This document shows, piece by piece, positions 25,960 to 38,950 of a stretch of DNA of 64,000 nt. Source of the DNA: a bacterium (GTDB lineage: Bacteria > Deinococcota > Deinococci > Deinococcales > Deinococcaceae); the NCBI GenBank assembly GCA_021810505.1, contig JAJZIR010000002.1, positions 1 through 64,000 of the forward strand. Direction: 5' to 3'. The notes under the pieces are model-generated. The model was not told where the DNA came from and searched no databases. It worked only from the letters and a program-made list of their open reading frames with translations. Made by a program: the position numbers and the translations under genes. The stretch's first letter is position 1; the number at the start of each line of letters is the position of its first letter.

Positions 25960-28374
25960 ATGCCGAGCGAGGCCAACGAGAGTGCAGTAGGGGGTGAGGC
26001 TGGCCAACAGCTGCCAGTCTGCCCGGTGCGCGGATCGGTCATCTACCCGACCATGGTCCAGCACATCGACGCCGGCCGGGCTTCCAGCATCCGGGCGATC
26101 GAGGCGGCTCTGGCCGGATCTAAGACGCTCCTGATCGTCTCCCAGAGAGATAAGGAGGTCGAAGCGCCGCAGCCTGCCGACCTCTACCAGGTCGGCACTG
26201 CCTGCAACGTCCTCAGGGTGCGCAAGAACGCTGACGGGAGCGTACAGATTCTGGTCAGTGCGCTGACCAGACAGCGGGTACTGCGCTACTTGGGGGAGGA
26301 CCCGCTGTTCGCCGAGACTGCAGAGCTGCCCAGCGACTCAGGGGACGGGGAGGAACTGGAAGCTCTGTCCCGCCTGCTGCGGCGGCGCGTCACCGAGGTG
26401 ATCGGCGGGGGGCAGCTGCTCCCGGCCGAGGTGGTGCAGCTGATTGGAAATCTGGAAGACCCCGGCCAGCTGGCCGACGCAGTCGCCTTCCACATGGACT
26501 TCAAGCTGGCCGACAAGCAGGCCGTCCTGGAAGCCAGCTCGGTCCCCGAGCGCATCCGTATCGTGCTGGCCCTGCTGGACAGAGAAGCTGAGCTGCTGGA
26601 GGTGCAGCGCCAGATCCAGCAGCAGGTGCGCGAGCGCATCGACCGCCATCAGCGCGACTTCTATCTCCGGGAGCAGCTCCGGGCCATCCAACGAGAATTG
26701 GGTAGCGCCGACGCCGAAGAGAGCGAGGTCGAGGAATTCCGCCGCAAGATCGAAGCCTTGGAGCTGCAAGGTGAGGCTAAGCGGGAAGCGGAGCGCGAGC
26801 TGGGCCGGTTGGCCAAGATGGGCCAGGATTCGGCCGAGGCCACGGTGATCCGCACCTATCTGAGCTGGCTCACCGAGCTGCCCTGGAATCGCCGCAGCGA
26901 GGATCACCTGGATCTCGGGGAGGCTGAGCGTATCTTAGAGCGCGATCACTACGGCCTGCACAGGGTCAAGGACCGGATCCTGGAGTTCCTGGCGGTGCGC
27001 CGGCTCAAGCAGCTGCGGGTCGAGCAAGGAGACCTTCTTCCAGAGGAGCTGCACCGCGGGCCGATCCTGGCCTTCACCGGACCTCCTGGTGTGGGTAAAA
27101 CCAGCATCGCCCAGGCGATCGCCCAGGCGATGGGGCGCCGTTATGTCCGGGTCGGTCTGGGCGGCGTGCGGGATGAATCGGACATCCGAGGCCACCGCAG
27201 GACCTACATCGGGGCCATGCCCGGACGGATCGTGCAGGGAATCCGGACGGCCGGGACCAAAAACCCGGTCTTCTTGCTGGATGAGGTGGACAAGCTCGGC
27301 AGGAGCCAGCAGGGGGATCCGGCCAGTGCCCTGCTGGAGGTTCTCGATCCAGCCCAGAACCACAGTTTTGGCGATCACTACTTGGGCGTCCCCTTTGACC
27401 TCTCCGAGGTCATGTTCATCGCCACCGCCAACTACCAGGAGCAGATCCCTGAACCTCTGCTCGACCGGATGGAGATCATCGAATTTCCCTCCTACATCGA
27501 GCAGGAGAAGCAGGAGATCGCCAGGCGCTATCTATGGCCCCGCCAGGTCTTGGCCAACGGCCTGAAGCCCAATCAAGCCGCTCTGAGCGACGCGGCCCTG
27601 GAAGGCCTGATCACCGGCTATACCCGGGAGGCTGGGGTGCGTTCCCTGGAGCGCGAGCTGGGCGCTCTGGCTCGCAAGGTGGCCAGAAGGATTGCGTCCG
27701 GTGAGCTGAAGCGAGCCAAGATCGCTGAGCGCGACCTCACCCGCTACCTGGGCCCCCCACGCTTCAGCAAAGAGCTGGAGGCGGCCGAGGACGCGGTCGG
27801 GGTGGCGACCGGCATGTTCTACACTCCGGTCGGTGGCGATATCCTGTTCGTCGAGACCACGGTGATGCCCGGCAAAGGCCTAGTTCTGACCGGCCAGCTG
27901 GGCGAGGTGATGCGCGAGTCGGCGAGGGCGGCCCTGAGCTTTGCTAAGGCCAACAGTTGGCGCCTGCAGCTGGATTCCGAGCGGATCGAAGCTTCCGAGA
28001 TCCACATCCACGTCCCGGCTGGGGCGGTGCCCAAGGAGGGCCCCAGTGCCGGCGTGACCATGGCCTGCAGCCTGATCAGCGCTCTCAGCGGGATCCCGGT
28101 GCACCGGGACGTGGCCATGACCGGGGAGATCACCCTGACTGGCCGGGTGCTGCCCATCGGTGGCCTCCGCGAGAAGGTCCTGGGAGCTAGGCGCGCCGGT
28201 ATCCGCAGGGTTTTGCTGCCGGCCCAGAACCTTAAAGACCTTGAGGAGATCCCTGCAGCGTTGCGCCAGGGCATGGAATTTCATCCCTGCGCCACCTTGG
28301 ATGAAGTGCTTGGAGTAGCGCTGGTCGGCGGTTTTCCTGGGAGCGCCGGCCTCTCCAAGCGAGCGACCGCTTGA
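25960..28374 (+). CDS. lon: ATP-dependent protease Lon (LonA type)
   Basis: Lon (804 residues) is a cytosolic AAA+ serine protease for damaged and regulatory proteins. Order: N-terminal substrate domain (from [16 protein letters not shown]), coiled region, AAA module with Walker [13 protein letters not shown] (near 373) and Walker [11 protein letters not shown], then the protease domain with the Ser of [11 protein letters not shown] (about 695) and the Lys of [13 protein letters not shown] (about 738). ATG 25960 lies 3 nt behind GAGGAG; the frame is open 28 codons further up but across the promoter. Confidence 0.96.
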   Translation: MPSEANESAVGGEAGQQLPVCPVRGSVIYPTMVQHIDAGRASSIRAIEAALAGSKTLLIVSQRDKEVEAPQPADLYQVGTACNVLRVRKNADGSVQILVSALTRQRVLRYLGEDPLFAETAELPSDSGDGEELEALSRLLRRRVTEVIGGGQLLPAEVVQLIGNLEDPGQLADAVAFHMDFKLADKQAVLEASSVPERIRIVLALLDREAELLEVQRQIQQQVRERIDRHQRDFYLREQLRAIQRELGSADAEESEVEEFRRKIEALELQGEAKREAERELGRLAKMGQDSAEATVIRTYLSWLTELPWNRRSEDHLDLGEAERILERDHYGLHRVKDRILEFLAVRRLKQLRVEQGDLLPEELHRGPILAFTGPPGVGKTSIAQAIAQAMGRRYVRVGLGGVRDESDIRGHRRTYIGAMPGRIVQGIRTAGTKNPVFLLDEVDKLGRSQQGDPASALLEVLDPAQNHSFGDHYLGVPFDLSEVMFIATANYQEQIPEPLLDRMEIIEFPSYIEQEKQEIARRYLWPRQVLANGLKPNQAALSDAALEGLITGYTREAGVRSLERELGALARKVARRIASGELKRAKIAERDLTRYLGPPRFSKELEAAEDAVGVATGMFYTPVGGDILFVETTVMPGKGLVLTGQLGEVMRESARAALSFAKANSWRLQLDSERIEASEIHIHVPAGAVPKEGPSAGVTMACSLISALSGIPVHRDVAMTGEITLTGRVLPIGGLREKVLGARRAGIRRVLLPAQNLKDLEEIPAALRQGMEFHPCATLDEVLGVALVGGFPGSAGLSKRATA

Positions 28375-28398
28375 TACCCTTGACTGCTGGCCTAGAAT
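28371..28398 (+). promoter_or_regulatory. Promoter for a leaderless dehydratase mRNA
   Basis: TTGATA (28371-28376) and TAGAAT (28393-28398) are 16 bp apart, and the -35 box overlaps the lon stop. The -10 box ends 7 nt before ATG 28406, so transcription should begin at or next to the start codon. Confidence 0.7.
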
Positions 28399-28405
28399 GC
28401 GGCCC

Positions 28406-29356
28406 ATGTCCGCTCCAGCCGCGCCCATCGACCCTGACCGGATCCTAGCTACTCGGCACAGGATCTCCCCCTACCTGCGCCGCACCCCGCTGTTGCGGGT
28501 GGAAGCTTCTGACTTCGGCCTGTCCCCTTCTCCGCTCTCTTTCAAGCTGGAACTCCTGCAGCGCAGCGGGTCGTTCAAGGTGCGGGGGGCCTTCGCCCAT
28601 CTGCTGCTCCGCCAGATTCCTGCCGCCGGTGTCGTCGCGGCCTCCGGCGGCAATCACGGGGCTGCGGTCGCGTATGCTGCCAGGGTGCTGGGGGTGCGGG
28701 CCACCATCTTCGTGCCCAGTGTCAGCTCCCCGGCCAAGATGGAGCGTATCCGCAGCTATGGGGCCGAGCTGGTCGTCTCCGGAGACCGCTACGCCGAGGC
28801 GCTGGAAGCCAGCCAGCGCTGCGCCGAGGAGACCGGGGCTCTGAGCGTCCACGCCTATGACCAGGACGAGACCCTCTTGGGCCAGGGTACCTTGGGGCCT
28901 GAGTTGGAGGAGGACGCTCCGGAGCTGGACAGCTTGCTGGTCGCGGTGGGGGGTGGGGGGCTCATCGGGGGAATCGCGGCCTGGTACCGGGGCCGGGTCA
29001 AAGTCGTCGCCGTGGAGCCCGAGGCAGCTCCGACGCTGCAGCGCGCCCTGGAGGCCGGCCGGCCGGTGGACGCGCCGGCCGGCGGGATCGCCGCGGATAG
29101 CTTGGCACCCAAGCGGGTGGGCGAGCGGATGTTCGGGCTCGCCAAGGCCTTTGTGGACCCTCGGGTGGTGCTGGTGACCGACGACCAGATCCGCCGAGCC
29201 CAAGAGGCTCTATGGGATCAGCTGCGCTTAGTCGCTGAACCGGGTGGCGCCGCCGCCTTCGCGGCTCTGTTCTCCGGACGCTACCAGCCCGGTCCGGGCG
29301 AGCGGACCGGTGTGTTGATCTGCGGCGGCAATTCCGAAGCAGTCCACTTCAGCTGA
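28406..29356 (+). CDS. Threonine/serine dehydratase (PLP fold type II)
   Basis: A 316-residue PLP enzyme of the threonine ammonia-lyase family, which turns threonine to 2-oxobutanoate and ammonia. SGSFKVRGAF holds the Schiff-base lysine, ASGGNHGAAVAYAA and VGGGGLIGGIA bind the cofactor phosphate and substrate. There is no C-terminal ACT-like regulatory domain, so it is the short catabolic-type form; serine dehydratase or serine racemase activity is possible. I prefer ATG 28406 because of the leaderless promoter; ATG 28397 lies inside the -10 box. Confidence 0.85.
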   Translation: MSAPAAPIDPDRILATRHRISPYLRRTPLLRVEASDFGLSPSPLSFKLELLQRSGSFKVRGAFAHLLLRQIPAAGVVAASGGNHGAAVAYAARVLGVRATIFVPSVSSPAKMERIRSYGAELVVSGDRYAEALEASQRCAEETGALSVHAYDQDETLLGQGTLGPELEEDAPELDSLLVAVGGGGLIGGIAAWYRGRVKVVAVEPEAAPTLQRALEAGRPVDAPAGGIAADSLAPKRVGERMFGLAKAFVDPRVVLVTDDQIRRAQEALWDQLRLVAEPGGAAAFAALFSGRYQPGPGERTGVLICGGNSEAVHFS

Positions 29357-29374
29357 ATTCCCGGGCCGAATTCA
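29354..29374. terminator. Palindrome spanning two convergent stop codons
   Basis: TGAATTC (29354-29360) and GAATTCA (29368-29374) are perfect arms around CCGGGCC. The left arm begins with the TGA of the dehydratase and the right arm ends with the TGA of dnaG read on the other strand. It may act as a small bidirectional terminator, though without T runs. Confidence 0.4.
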
Positions 29375-31126
29375 GAGGCGCAGCGCCTGCTTGCGCCCGC
29401 GGCGCTCAGCCTCGACGGCCAGCTGCAACCCCTGGATCTCCGCAAGCAAAGCGCGCTGCTGATCGGCGGCGGCCTCGGGCAGCTGGGCTCTCAGCTGGCG
29501 GATGCGTTGGCGCAGCTGATCTTCGCTGAGCCTGGACTCGGTCTCGCGCAAGCTCTCCTCCCGGCGGCTCTGCAGCTTCTGGATCAGGTCCTGGTTCTTG
29601 TCGCTGGGTAGGAGGTGTGCGGTGACGTCCTCGAACAGGGCCTGGTAGAGCAGCGGCTCTTCGGGGCGGCCCCGGAAGTGGTCCAAGACCCCTTCCCTGG
29701 AACCGCAGCGGCGCGCGACTTCGATGATCTCGCAGACTAGCTCGGAGTGGAAGGCGGTCTTACCGTCCAGTTTCTGCAGCAGGCTGGGGTCTTGTAGGAT
29801 CTGCTGGGCCAGAAACCACTCCCGCTTGACCTCGCCGGAGGGAACCTGGCGCAGGCCTTCGAGCTGGATGGCATCGGGTTTGGCGTTGCCCCGCTGGCTG
29901 AACACCCAGGCGTTGAGCTGCTCCTCGCGCAGGCCGAGCAGCTCCGCGGTCCGCTCCCTGACCCGCCTGGCCACCTCGTCCAAGGGATCTCGGCTGCGCA
30001 TGCGAGGCAGCAGAAATTGCAAGATACTCCGCTGGCCGCTGGGGCTGTGGCGGTCGAACTGCTCGAGGGCCAGGTGGATCCGCACCTCGACTTCGTCCAG
30101 TCCATGCTCCAAAGCCTGGTCGACCGCTTGCCGTCCCTGACCCATCAGCACTTCGGCCGCGTCCTTGCCGCCGGGCAGCTCCAAAGCTCGCACCTGGAAT
30201 CGGGCGCCGATCACTTGATTGAGGCCGGCCAGAGTCGCCCGGCGCCCGGCCGCGTCACGGTCGAACATCAGGGCCACCCGGCGCAGACCGGCCCGCTCCA
30301 GCAGCGCGGCGTGATCGCTGGTCAGCGCCGTCCCCAGCGTGGCTACGGTCTGAGGGAAACCGCATTGGTGCATGGCCAGCACGTCTAGGTAGCCTTCGAC
30401 CACCAGGATCTCTTCTTGGAGCTGCTTGCGGGCCAGGTGGTAGCCGTAGAGCAGTTTTCCCTTGGAGAAGATGGCGGTCTCGGGGGAGTTGAGGTACTTG
30501 GGGTTGCCGTCCCCTAGGACCCGGCCCCCGAAGCCGACCAACCGCCCCAGGGCGTCCCGGATCGGGAAGATCACCCGATCGCGGAAGCGGTCGAAGCGCC
30601 GCTCTTGGCTTTCGGAGAGCAAGCCGGCCTCGGCGAGCAGCCGCTCCGGCAACCCGCGGTTGCGGGCAAAGCTGAGCAGCCCGTCCCAGCGCCCGGGGGC
30701 GTAGCCGACCTCGAAGCTAGAGGCAGTTTCTCGGGATATCCCCCGGCTGGCTAAGTAGTCGAAGGCCACTGCCCGCTCCTGCTGGAAGTAGTTCAGGGCC
30801 AACTCGTTGACCTGGAAGAGGTCTAGGTCCTCCCGCTTGGTCCGGACTTCCAGGTTCACCCCGACCTGGGCGGCCAGCTTCTGCAGCGCCTCAGGGAAGC
30901 TGAGCTGCTCTATCGCCATCAGGAAACTGAAGGCGTCGCCGCTGGCCTTGCAGCCGAAGCAGTGGTAGTACCCAGCTTCCAGGTCGACCTGGAAGCTGGG
31001 TGTCTTCTCATGGTGGAACGGGCAGAGGCCTTTTAACCGCTTGGGTCCAGCCGGGCTCAGCTTGACGTAGGCACCGATCAGCCCGGCGAGATCAATTCTG
31101 GCCCGCACCTCCTCCTTGCCGCCCAT
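29372..31126 (-). CDS. dnaG: DNA primase
   Basis: DnaG (584 residues) makes RNA primers at the replication fork. The zinc-binding domain has CPFHHEKTPSF then YYHCFGCKASGDAFSF; the core has EEILVVEGYLDVLAMHQCG and the TOPRIM acidic motif VALMFDRDAAGRRATLAG. The C-terminal 180 residues should hold the helicase-binding domain. ATG 31126 follows GAGGAGG. In many bacteria dnaG sits with rpoD and rpsU; here it ends a run behind ruvB. Confidence 0.96.
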   Translation of the reverse strand: MGGKEEVRARIDLAGLIGAYVKLSPAGPKRLKGLCPFHHEKTPSFQVDLEAGYYHCFGCKASGDAFSFLMAIEQLSFPEALQKLAAQVGVNLEVRTKREDLDLFQVNELALNYFQQERAVAFDYLASRGISRETASSFEVGYAPGRWDGLLSFARNRGLPERLLAEAGLLSESQERRFDRFRDRVIFPIRDALGRLVGFGGRVLGDGNPKYLNSPETAIFSKGKLLYGYHLARKQLQEEILVVEGYLDVLAMHQCGFPQTVATLGTALTSDHAALLERAGLRRVALMFDRDAAGRRATLAGLNQVIGARFQVRALELPGGKDAAEVLMGQGRQAVDQALEHGLDEVEVRIHLALEQFDRHSPSGQRSILQFLLPRMRSRDPLDEVARRVRERTAELLGLREEQLNAWVFSQRGNAKPDAIQLEGLRQVPSGEVKREWFLAQQILQDPSLLQKLDGKTAFHSELVCEIIEVARRCGSREGVLDHFRGRPEEPLLYQALFEDVTAHLLPSDKNQDLIQKLQSRREESLRETESRLSEDQLRQRIRQLRAQLPEAAADQQRALLAEIQGLQLAVEAERRGRKQALRL

Positions 31127-31163
31127 GCTGACCGCCTCCTCGGGACCCGCCCGGTAGACAGCC

Positions 31164-31169
31164 AGTATA
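31164..31169 (-). promoter_or_regulatory. -10 box for dnaG
   Basis: TATACT on the minus strand lies 38 nt before the dnaG ATG in the 58-nt gap after the DUF4388 gene. A matching -35 at normal distance is weak, so the box alone is called. It would let dnaG be expressed apart from the oxidase-ruvB run. Confidence 0.45.
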
Positions 31170-31184
31170 GCGCAAGTGCTCGGT

Positions 31185-32228
31185 TCACCGGGGCCGGCGC
31201 ACTATCTTGGCCAGGCGGTCCAGTAAGATACCCTCTTCCACGGGCTTTTCTAGCAACTGGACGCCGCGGGGCAGCCTGGGGTGGCCGCGGCTCAGGACCA
31301 GGAAGGGGAGGTGCTGCCGCCCCCTTAGGCTGCGCAGCCTGGAGATGGTCCGCTCCGGCTCGCCCTCGTCCAAGATGACCAAGCTCACCATGGTCTTGGC
31401 CAGGATCTCGCTGGCCTGGGCCGGGGTGTCGGCCAGCAGCGGCTGGTAGCCGCCCTTGCGCAGCATCAGGCCGCCCAACCTGCGCAGGGTCGGGCTGCTG
31501 CTGAGCAAGAGGACGGCCGGATCCTCGGGCTGGATTCCGGCGTCGATCAGCAGGCCCCGGCTGACCAGCTGATGGAGCCGGTGGTAAATCTCGGCGGCCG
31601 GAAGGTCGAACTCTGCAGCGATGCTGGCGCAAGACCGCCTCCCATCGACCAGCGAGAGCAGTTCCCAGCTGCTCAGATCGGCGTCCGGCTCTGCGCCCTC
31701 CCTGGGCTTGAGCACCTGCCAGCCCTCCACCTGGCCGCGCGACCACTCGTCGCGCTCCCTGGTCGTTTCGAGCAGCAGCGCCTCGGGGTCGAAGTGCACC
31801 TCGGTGGGGACCTGAGAGCGGTGGACCCCTAGGCCTTCGAAACGGAAGTGCACCGATTCCGACTCGGTCCAAGAGAGGATCTCGTGCAGGGTGTCCCCGA
31901 TCTGCGCCCTGAGGGCGTCCTCCAGCTGCTCCTGGTCGATCAGGCCTTGGCGGCGCGCCAGCAAGCCCAATGGGCTGTGGGGATCCTCGACCCGCTGCTG
32001 TGCGACCAGCTGCTGCAGGTCGAGCTGACCGATCAGGTCCATCCGCACCAAGTATTCACCCAGATTGGCCCCGTCCTTCACCCGGCCGTAGACCAGCTGT
32101 CCGGCCTCAAAGTGCAGCCGGGCTTCCCGCTCACCGGCGGACAAGAGGAGCAATCCGGACTTGCGGCCGAAACGGAGGCTGCGCAGCAACTCGGCGAGCT
32201 GTAGCTCGCGCAGATCGCCCTCTAGCAT
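31185..32228 (-). CDS. DUF4388 (PATAN) protein with a degenerate response-regulator receiver
   Basis: 347 residues. The N-terminus (LEGDLRELQLAELLRSLRFG, SGLLLLSAGEREARLHFEAG) is the DUF4388/PATAN domain common in Deinococcus and cyanobacterial signalling proteins. A middle winged-helix-like part follows (SCASIAAEFDLPAAEIYHRL). Residues about 240-345 fold like a receiver: the phosphorylatable Asp survives in VILDEGEPE and the Lys in LLEKPVEEG, but the N-terminal acidic pair reads LLLSSSP, so metal-dependent phosphorylation is doubtful. It starts directly after the ruvB stop and is cotranscribed with it. Function unknown. Confidence 0.75.
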   Translation of the reverse strand: MLEGDLRELQLAELLRSLRFGRKSGLLLLSAGEREARLHFEAGQLVYGRVKDGANLGEYLVRMDLIGQLDLQQLVAQQRVEDPHSPLGLLARRQGLIDQEQLEDALRAQIGDTLHEILSWTESESVHFRFEGLGVHRSQVPTEVHFDPEALLLETTRERDEWSRGQVEGWQVLKPREGAEPDADLSSWELLSLVDGRRSCASIAAEFDLPAAEIYHRLHQLVSRGLLIDAGIQPEDPAVLLLSSSPTLRRLGGLMLRKGGYQPLLADTPAQASEILAKTMVSLVILDEGEPERTISRLRSLRGRQHLPFLVLSRGHPRLPRGVQLLEKPVEEGILLDRLAKIVRRPR

Positions 32229-33205
32229 TTAAACCTGGTCCAGGCTGGGGACCGGCAGGCCCAAGTGCTGATAGGCTCCCTGGGTGGCCACTCGGCCGCG
32301 CGAGGTCCGCTGCAGCAGGCCGAGCTGGATCAAGAAGGGCTCTTGGACCTCTTCGATGGTGTCGGGGTCTTCGCTGAGCGCGGTGGCTAGGGTATCCAAT
32401 CCCACCGGCCCCCCGGCGAAGTGGTGCACGATGGTGTGCAGCAGGCGCAGGTCGCGCTCGTCTAAGCCCAAAGGATCGATGCCCAGGTGGTCCAGGGCGG
32501 CCCTGGTAATCTCCAGAGTCACCCCGCCATCCCCATGCACTTCGGCGTAGTCGCGCACCCGCCTAGCCCAGCGCCTGGCGATCCGCATGGTTCCCCGGGA
32601 GCGCTGCCCGATCTCCAGAGCGGCCTCGGGATCTAGCCGAAACCCCAGGAGCTCAGCTACCCGCAGCAGGCCGCTAGCCAGCTCTTCGGCACCGTAGAAT
32701 TCCAGGTGCTCGATGATGCCGAAGCGGCTGCGCATCGGCCCGGTGATCAGACCGGGTCTGGTGGTGGCGCCGATCAGGGTGAAGCGCGGGACCGGGAGCT
32801 CCAGGGTGCGGGCTGCTGGTCCCTGTCCCAAGACGATGTCGAGCTTGAAATCCTCCATCGCCGGATAGAGGTGTTCCTCGGCGAGGCGACCTAGCCGGTG
32901 GATCTCGTCGATGAACAGGACGTCGCGGTCCTCCAGGCTGTTGGTCAGGATCGCCGCCAGATCTCCCGGCTTCTCGATGGCTGGCCCGCTGGTGACCCGG
33001 ATCCCGACGCCCAGCTCGTTGGCGATGACGTAGGCCAAAGTGGTCTTGCCCAGCCCGGGAGGGCCGAAGATCAGGGTGTGGTCGAGCGGCTCGCCTCTAG
33101 CCTTGGCTGCCTGCAAGGAGATAGAGAGCTTCTCCTTGAGCCGGTTCTGGCCGACGTATTCCCCGAGCGAACGCGGCCGCAGGGCGGGGTCGAGCTCCAC
33201 GCGGT

Positions 33206-33209
<4 letters not shown>
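32229..33209 (-). CDS. ruvB: Holliday junction branch-migration ATPase RuvB
   Basis: RuvB (326 residues) drives branch migration with Ruv[20 protein letters not shown], Walker [51 protein letters not shown] and the C-terminal winged helix ending [18 protein letters not shown] are all present. Its ATG overlaps the stop of the SCO-like gene (ATGA), tying a DNA repair gene to the cytochrome oxidase run, which is an uncommon neighbourhood. Confidence 0.97.
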
Positions 33210-36210
<3,001 letters not shown>

Positions 36211-37284
36211 CTAGATCTGCGGGAGCGACCTGAAGTTCAGGCCTGGGAGCTTGAGGCTTTCCAGGTAGAGGGCCAGATCTCTGACCTGCTGGGCCGAGAG
36301 CTGGGTGAAGGGGGGCATGTGCGAGCCGGGTTTGACCGCCGGCGAGTCGTGGATCCAGGGCTCCAAGTACTTGAGCTTATTGGGCCATACCCCTGCGCCC
36401 ATGGTGGTGCGGCTGCCGAAGTAGGAGAGGTCCGGGCCGATGCGGCCATTGGCCGAGGTGCCTTGGATACGGTGGCAGGCCGAGCAGGTTGCCATGAATA
36501 GCTTGTACCCCCGCTTCTCTGCGGCGGTCTTCGGTTGGGGGGCGGCGTAGGCCTTGGCTTCCTTGATGAAGGTCTGGTACTCGCTCTGGGGGACCGCCAG
36601 CACCCGGAAGCGCATGTTGGCGTGCCCAGCTCCGCAGAGTATGTTGCACTCTCCGTAGTAGCTCCCCACTTTGGGTGCAGTGATGGTGAACTTGTTGATG
36701 CTGCCGGGGATCGCCTCGCGCTGTTGACCCAGGCTAGGGACCCAGAAGGCGTGGATCACGTCGGCGCTGGTCAGCTCGATCTCCACCGGCCGGTTCACCG
36801 GGACCACCAGCTCGTTGGAGTTGCGGACATTGGAGCTGAGATAGCGGTAGTCCCAGAAAAACTGGTGCGCAGTGACCCGGACTCTCAAGGATCCCTTGGG
36901 GATGGCCGAGACTTTGGCCAGAGTCGCAGCGGTCATGAAGGTGAGGACTCCGACCAGGATGATCGGGACGATGATCAGGGTGGTTTCCAGCTTGGGGTTA
37001 TCGCGGAATTGGGGCGGTTCCCCGGTGGTATCCGCTCTGGCTCGGAAGCGGTGGACCACGTAGAAGAGCGTGCCTGCGACCCCACAGAACACCACCACCG
37101 ACATGACCAACGCTACCCACAGCAGCGGTGCGATGTCTTTGGTGTAGGGCGAGGCCGGGTTGATCACGTTGATGTAGCGCGCCAGAGCGAGCGGGCTGAG
37201 CAGGCCGGCGAAAGCCAGGGGCCAACGGACTTTTGCGAGCATGGGCATGATCGGACCTCGGTGGGAAGAGCGGACGAGTCTCAT
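36211..37284 (-). CDS. ctaC: Cytochrome c oxidase subunit II with fused cytochrome c domain
   Basis: 357 residues: signal/first helix, second helix ([20 protein letters not shown]), cupredoxin domain with the CuA site, and a C-terminal cytochrome c with CSACH and the axial Met in GSHMPPF, the caa3 layout. CuA ligands: His in [12 protein letters not shown], then [12 protein letters not shown]. In the usual CxExCGxxH the Glu gives only its backbone carbonyl; here it is Ile. ATG 37284 overlaps the ctaB stop; internal ATGs at 37248 and 37242 are alternatives. Confidence 0.95.
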   Translation of the reverse strand: MRLVRSSHRGPIMPMLAKVRWPLAFAGLLSPLALARYINVINPASPYTKDIAPLLWVALVMSVVVFCGVAGTLFYVVHRFRARADTTGEPPQFRDNPKLETTLIIVPIILVGVLTFMTAATLAKVSAIPKGSLRVRVTAHQFFWDYRYLSSNVRNSNELVVPVNRPVEIELTSADVIHAFWVPSLGQQREAIPGSINKFTITAPKVGSYYGECNILCGAGHANMRFRVLAVPQSEYQTFIKEAKAYAAPQPKTAAEKRGYKLFMATCSACHRIQGTSANGRIGPDLSYFGSRTTMGAGVWPNKLKYLEPWIHDSPAVKPGSHMPPFTQLSAQQVRDLALYLESLKLPGLNFRSLPQI

Positions 37285-38177
37285 AACAGGTGCATCCGGT
37301 CGATGGCCATGGCGCTGAACAGCAGGGCCAGGTAGAGAAGAGAATACAGGTAGAGGGCCAGAGCGTGTTGGCGGTCGGGCTGTCTCCTCAGCTGCAGCGC
37401 CCGCCAGAGCAGCAGCGCGTCCAGCAGGACGGCGGCGACCAGGTAGACGAGGCCCACTGAGAGGGTGATCAGCGGCAGCAGCGAGAACAGCGCCGTCAGG
37501 ATGGCGTACAGCCAGATCTGGATGGCGGTCAGCTCGCTGCCGTACACCACCGGCAGCATGGGGATGCCGGCCTCGGCGTAGTCACCTTGGATCAGCAGGG
37601 ACAGGGCCCAGAAATGCACCGGCGTCCAGAAGAAGATGATGGCGAAGAGGTCCCAGGGCAGCAGGCCGAGCCCGCCGGTCACTGCCGCCCAGCCGACTAG
37701 GGGTGGAAAGCAGCCGGCTGCCCCGCCGATCACGATGTTCTGCCAGGACACCCGCTTGAGCAGCTTGGTGTAGACCAGGACGTACACCGCGAGTCCGGCC
37801 ATGGCTAGGCCGGCGGTCAGCGGGTTGGCGGCGGCGCTCAGCAGCAGGACCGAGCCCGCAGCCAGGGCTGAGCCGAACAGTAAGGCGTGGGCGGTGCTGA
37901 CCCGGCCGGAAGCGGTGGCCCGCTTGGCCGTCCGGTGCATGCGCTGGTCGATGTCGCGGTCCAAGACCATGTTGAAGACCGAGGCAGCGCCCGCGGCCAT
38001 GTAGCCCCCCAGCGCCACGGCCAGCAACAAACCCAGCGGTGGGAGGCCGCGCTGGGCCATCAGCATGGCTGCCAGGGTGGTGAAGAGCAGCAGGCTGACC
38101 TCCCTGGGCTTGGTCATGGCCAGGTAGTCCCTCCAACCCGCCCCCCGCTCCAGCGGGCTGGGAACCTGGAGGTTCAT
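37281..38177 (-). CDS. ctaB: Protohaem IX farnesyltransferase (haem O synthase)
   Basis: CtaB (298 residues, about nine membrane helices) adds farnesyl to haem b, the first step to haem A for the oxidase encoded next. The prenyl-diphosphate motif [18 protein letters not shown] and [14 protein letters not shown] are diagnostic. In Thermus it is fused to haem A synthase; here it stands alone and no ctaA is in the window. It heads the leftward run, with GAGGAGCAGG before its ATG. Confidence 0.95.
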   Translation of the reverse strand: MNLQVPSPLERGAGWRDYLAMTKPREVSLLLFTTLAAMLMAQRGLPPLGLLLAVALGGYMAAGAASVFNMVLDRDIDQRMHRTAKRATASGRVSTAHALLFGSALAAGSVLLLSAAANPLTAGLAMAGLAVYVLVYTKLLKRVSWQNIVIGGAAGCFPPLVGWAAVTGGLGLLPWDLFAIIFFWTPVHFWALSLLIQGDYAEAGIPMLPVVYGSELTAIQIWLYAILTALFSLLPLITLSVGLVYLVAAVLLDALLLWRALQLRRQPDRQHALALYLYSLLYLALLFSAMAIDRMHLL

Positions 38178-38410
38178 CCTGCTCCTCGGGAGGGATGTAC
38201 TGGACCCGATCTGTTCACGTATACTCCTAGGGCGCGCTCAGCCCGGTGTCTGTGGAGGACCCTCTGCCTACCCAACCACTGTATTCTAAATTGGCTCTCA
38301 GATGTATCTGGAGACAATTGTCCTAGGTGCCTAGCCGCGCTCGCGGCAGGCTTGTGGTTTGGGCCTCAGACGTGGCGGGCCGCGCGTTGCAATCTGGCTG
38401 GGGGTGCGAG

Positions 38411-38950
38411 ATGGCGCTGAAGCTTGGGGAAATCGCTGCGGAGTGGTCGGTTATCTGTATTCTGGCCAGCGCCTTGGTGCTGAGCGTCGGGGTGGTCTTG
38501 ATCCGCCTCGGCCACCGCGAGTGGCATATGCGGGCCATGCTGACCGCCTCCGGCCTGGCGGTCCTGTTCCTGGTGCTCTATCTGACCAAATTGGCCCTCG
38601 GAGCGGGCCGGCACTACGTAGGTCCTCCCAGCCCGCTGCGGACCGGGTACTTCGCTATCCTCCTGGTTCACACCATCTTGGCCACCCTGAACGTGTTCCT
38701 GGCCGGGGTGGTGCTCTACAACGCCCTCAAGGGGCGTAGCCTGGCCCGGGGCCTCACCCGCACCCGGGAGGGTCCAGCCCGGCCCTACTTTGCTCGGCAC
38801 AGGGCCTGGGCCCGCTGGACGGCTCCGGTCTGGATCATCGTCGCGCTGAGCGGCTGGTTGGTCTTCCTGATCCTGATCCATCACGGCGCCCTAGACACTG
38901 GCGTCCACCTCCTGCACCGCGCTCTCGTGGCTGCTGGAGGGAGGCAATGA
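38411..38950 (+). CDS. DUF420 membrane protein (YozB/CtaM-like oxidase assembly factor)
   Basis: 179 residues with four to five membrane helices and conserved histidines (RLGHREWHMRAML, LLVHTILATLN, RHRAWARWTAP). DUF420 proteins of Gram-positives (YozB/CtaM) are needed for haem A-type oxidase activity, and the position divergent to ctaB fits that role. The frame is open from 38327, but ATG 38411 gives the usual DUF420 N-terminus. The stop overlaps panB. Assignment of function is by family and context. Confidence 0.75.
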   Translation: MALKLGEIAAEWSVICILASALVLSVGVVLIRLGHREWHMRAMLTASGLAVLFLVLYLTKLALGAGRHYVGPPSPLRTGYFAILLVHTILATLNVFLAGVVLYNALKGRSLARGLTRTREGPARPYFARHRAWARWTAPVWIIVALSGWLVFLILIHHGALDTGVHLLHRALVAAGGRQ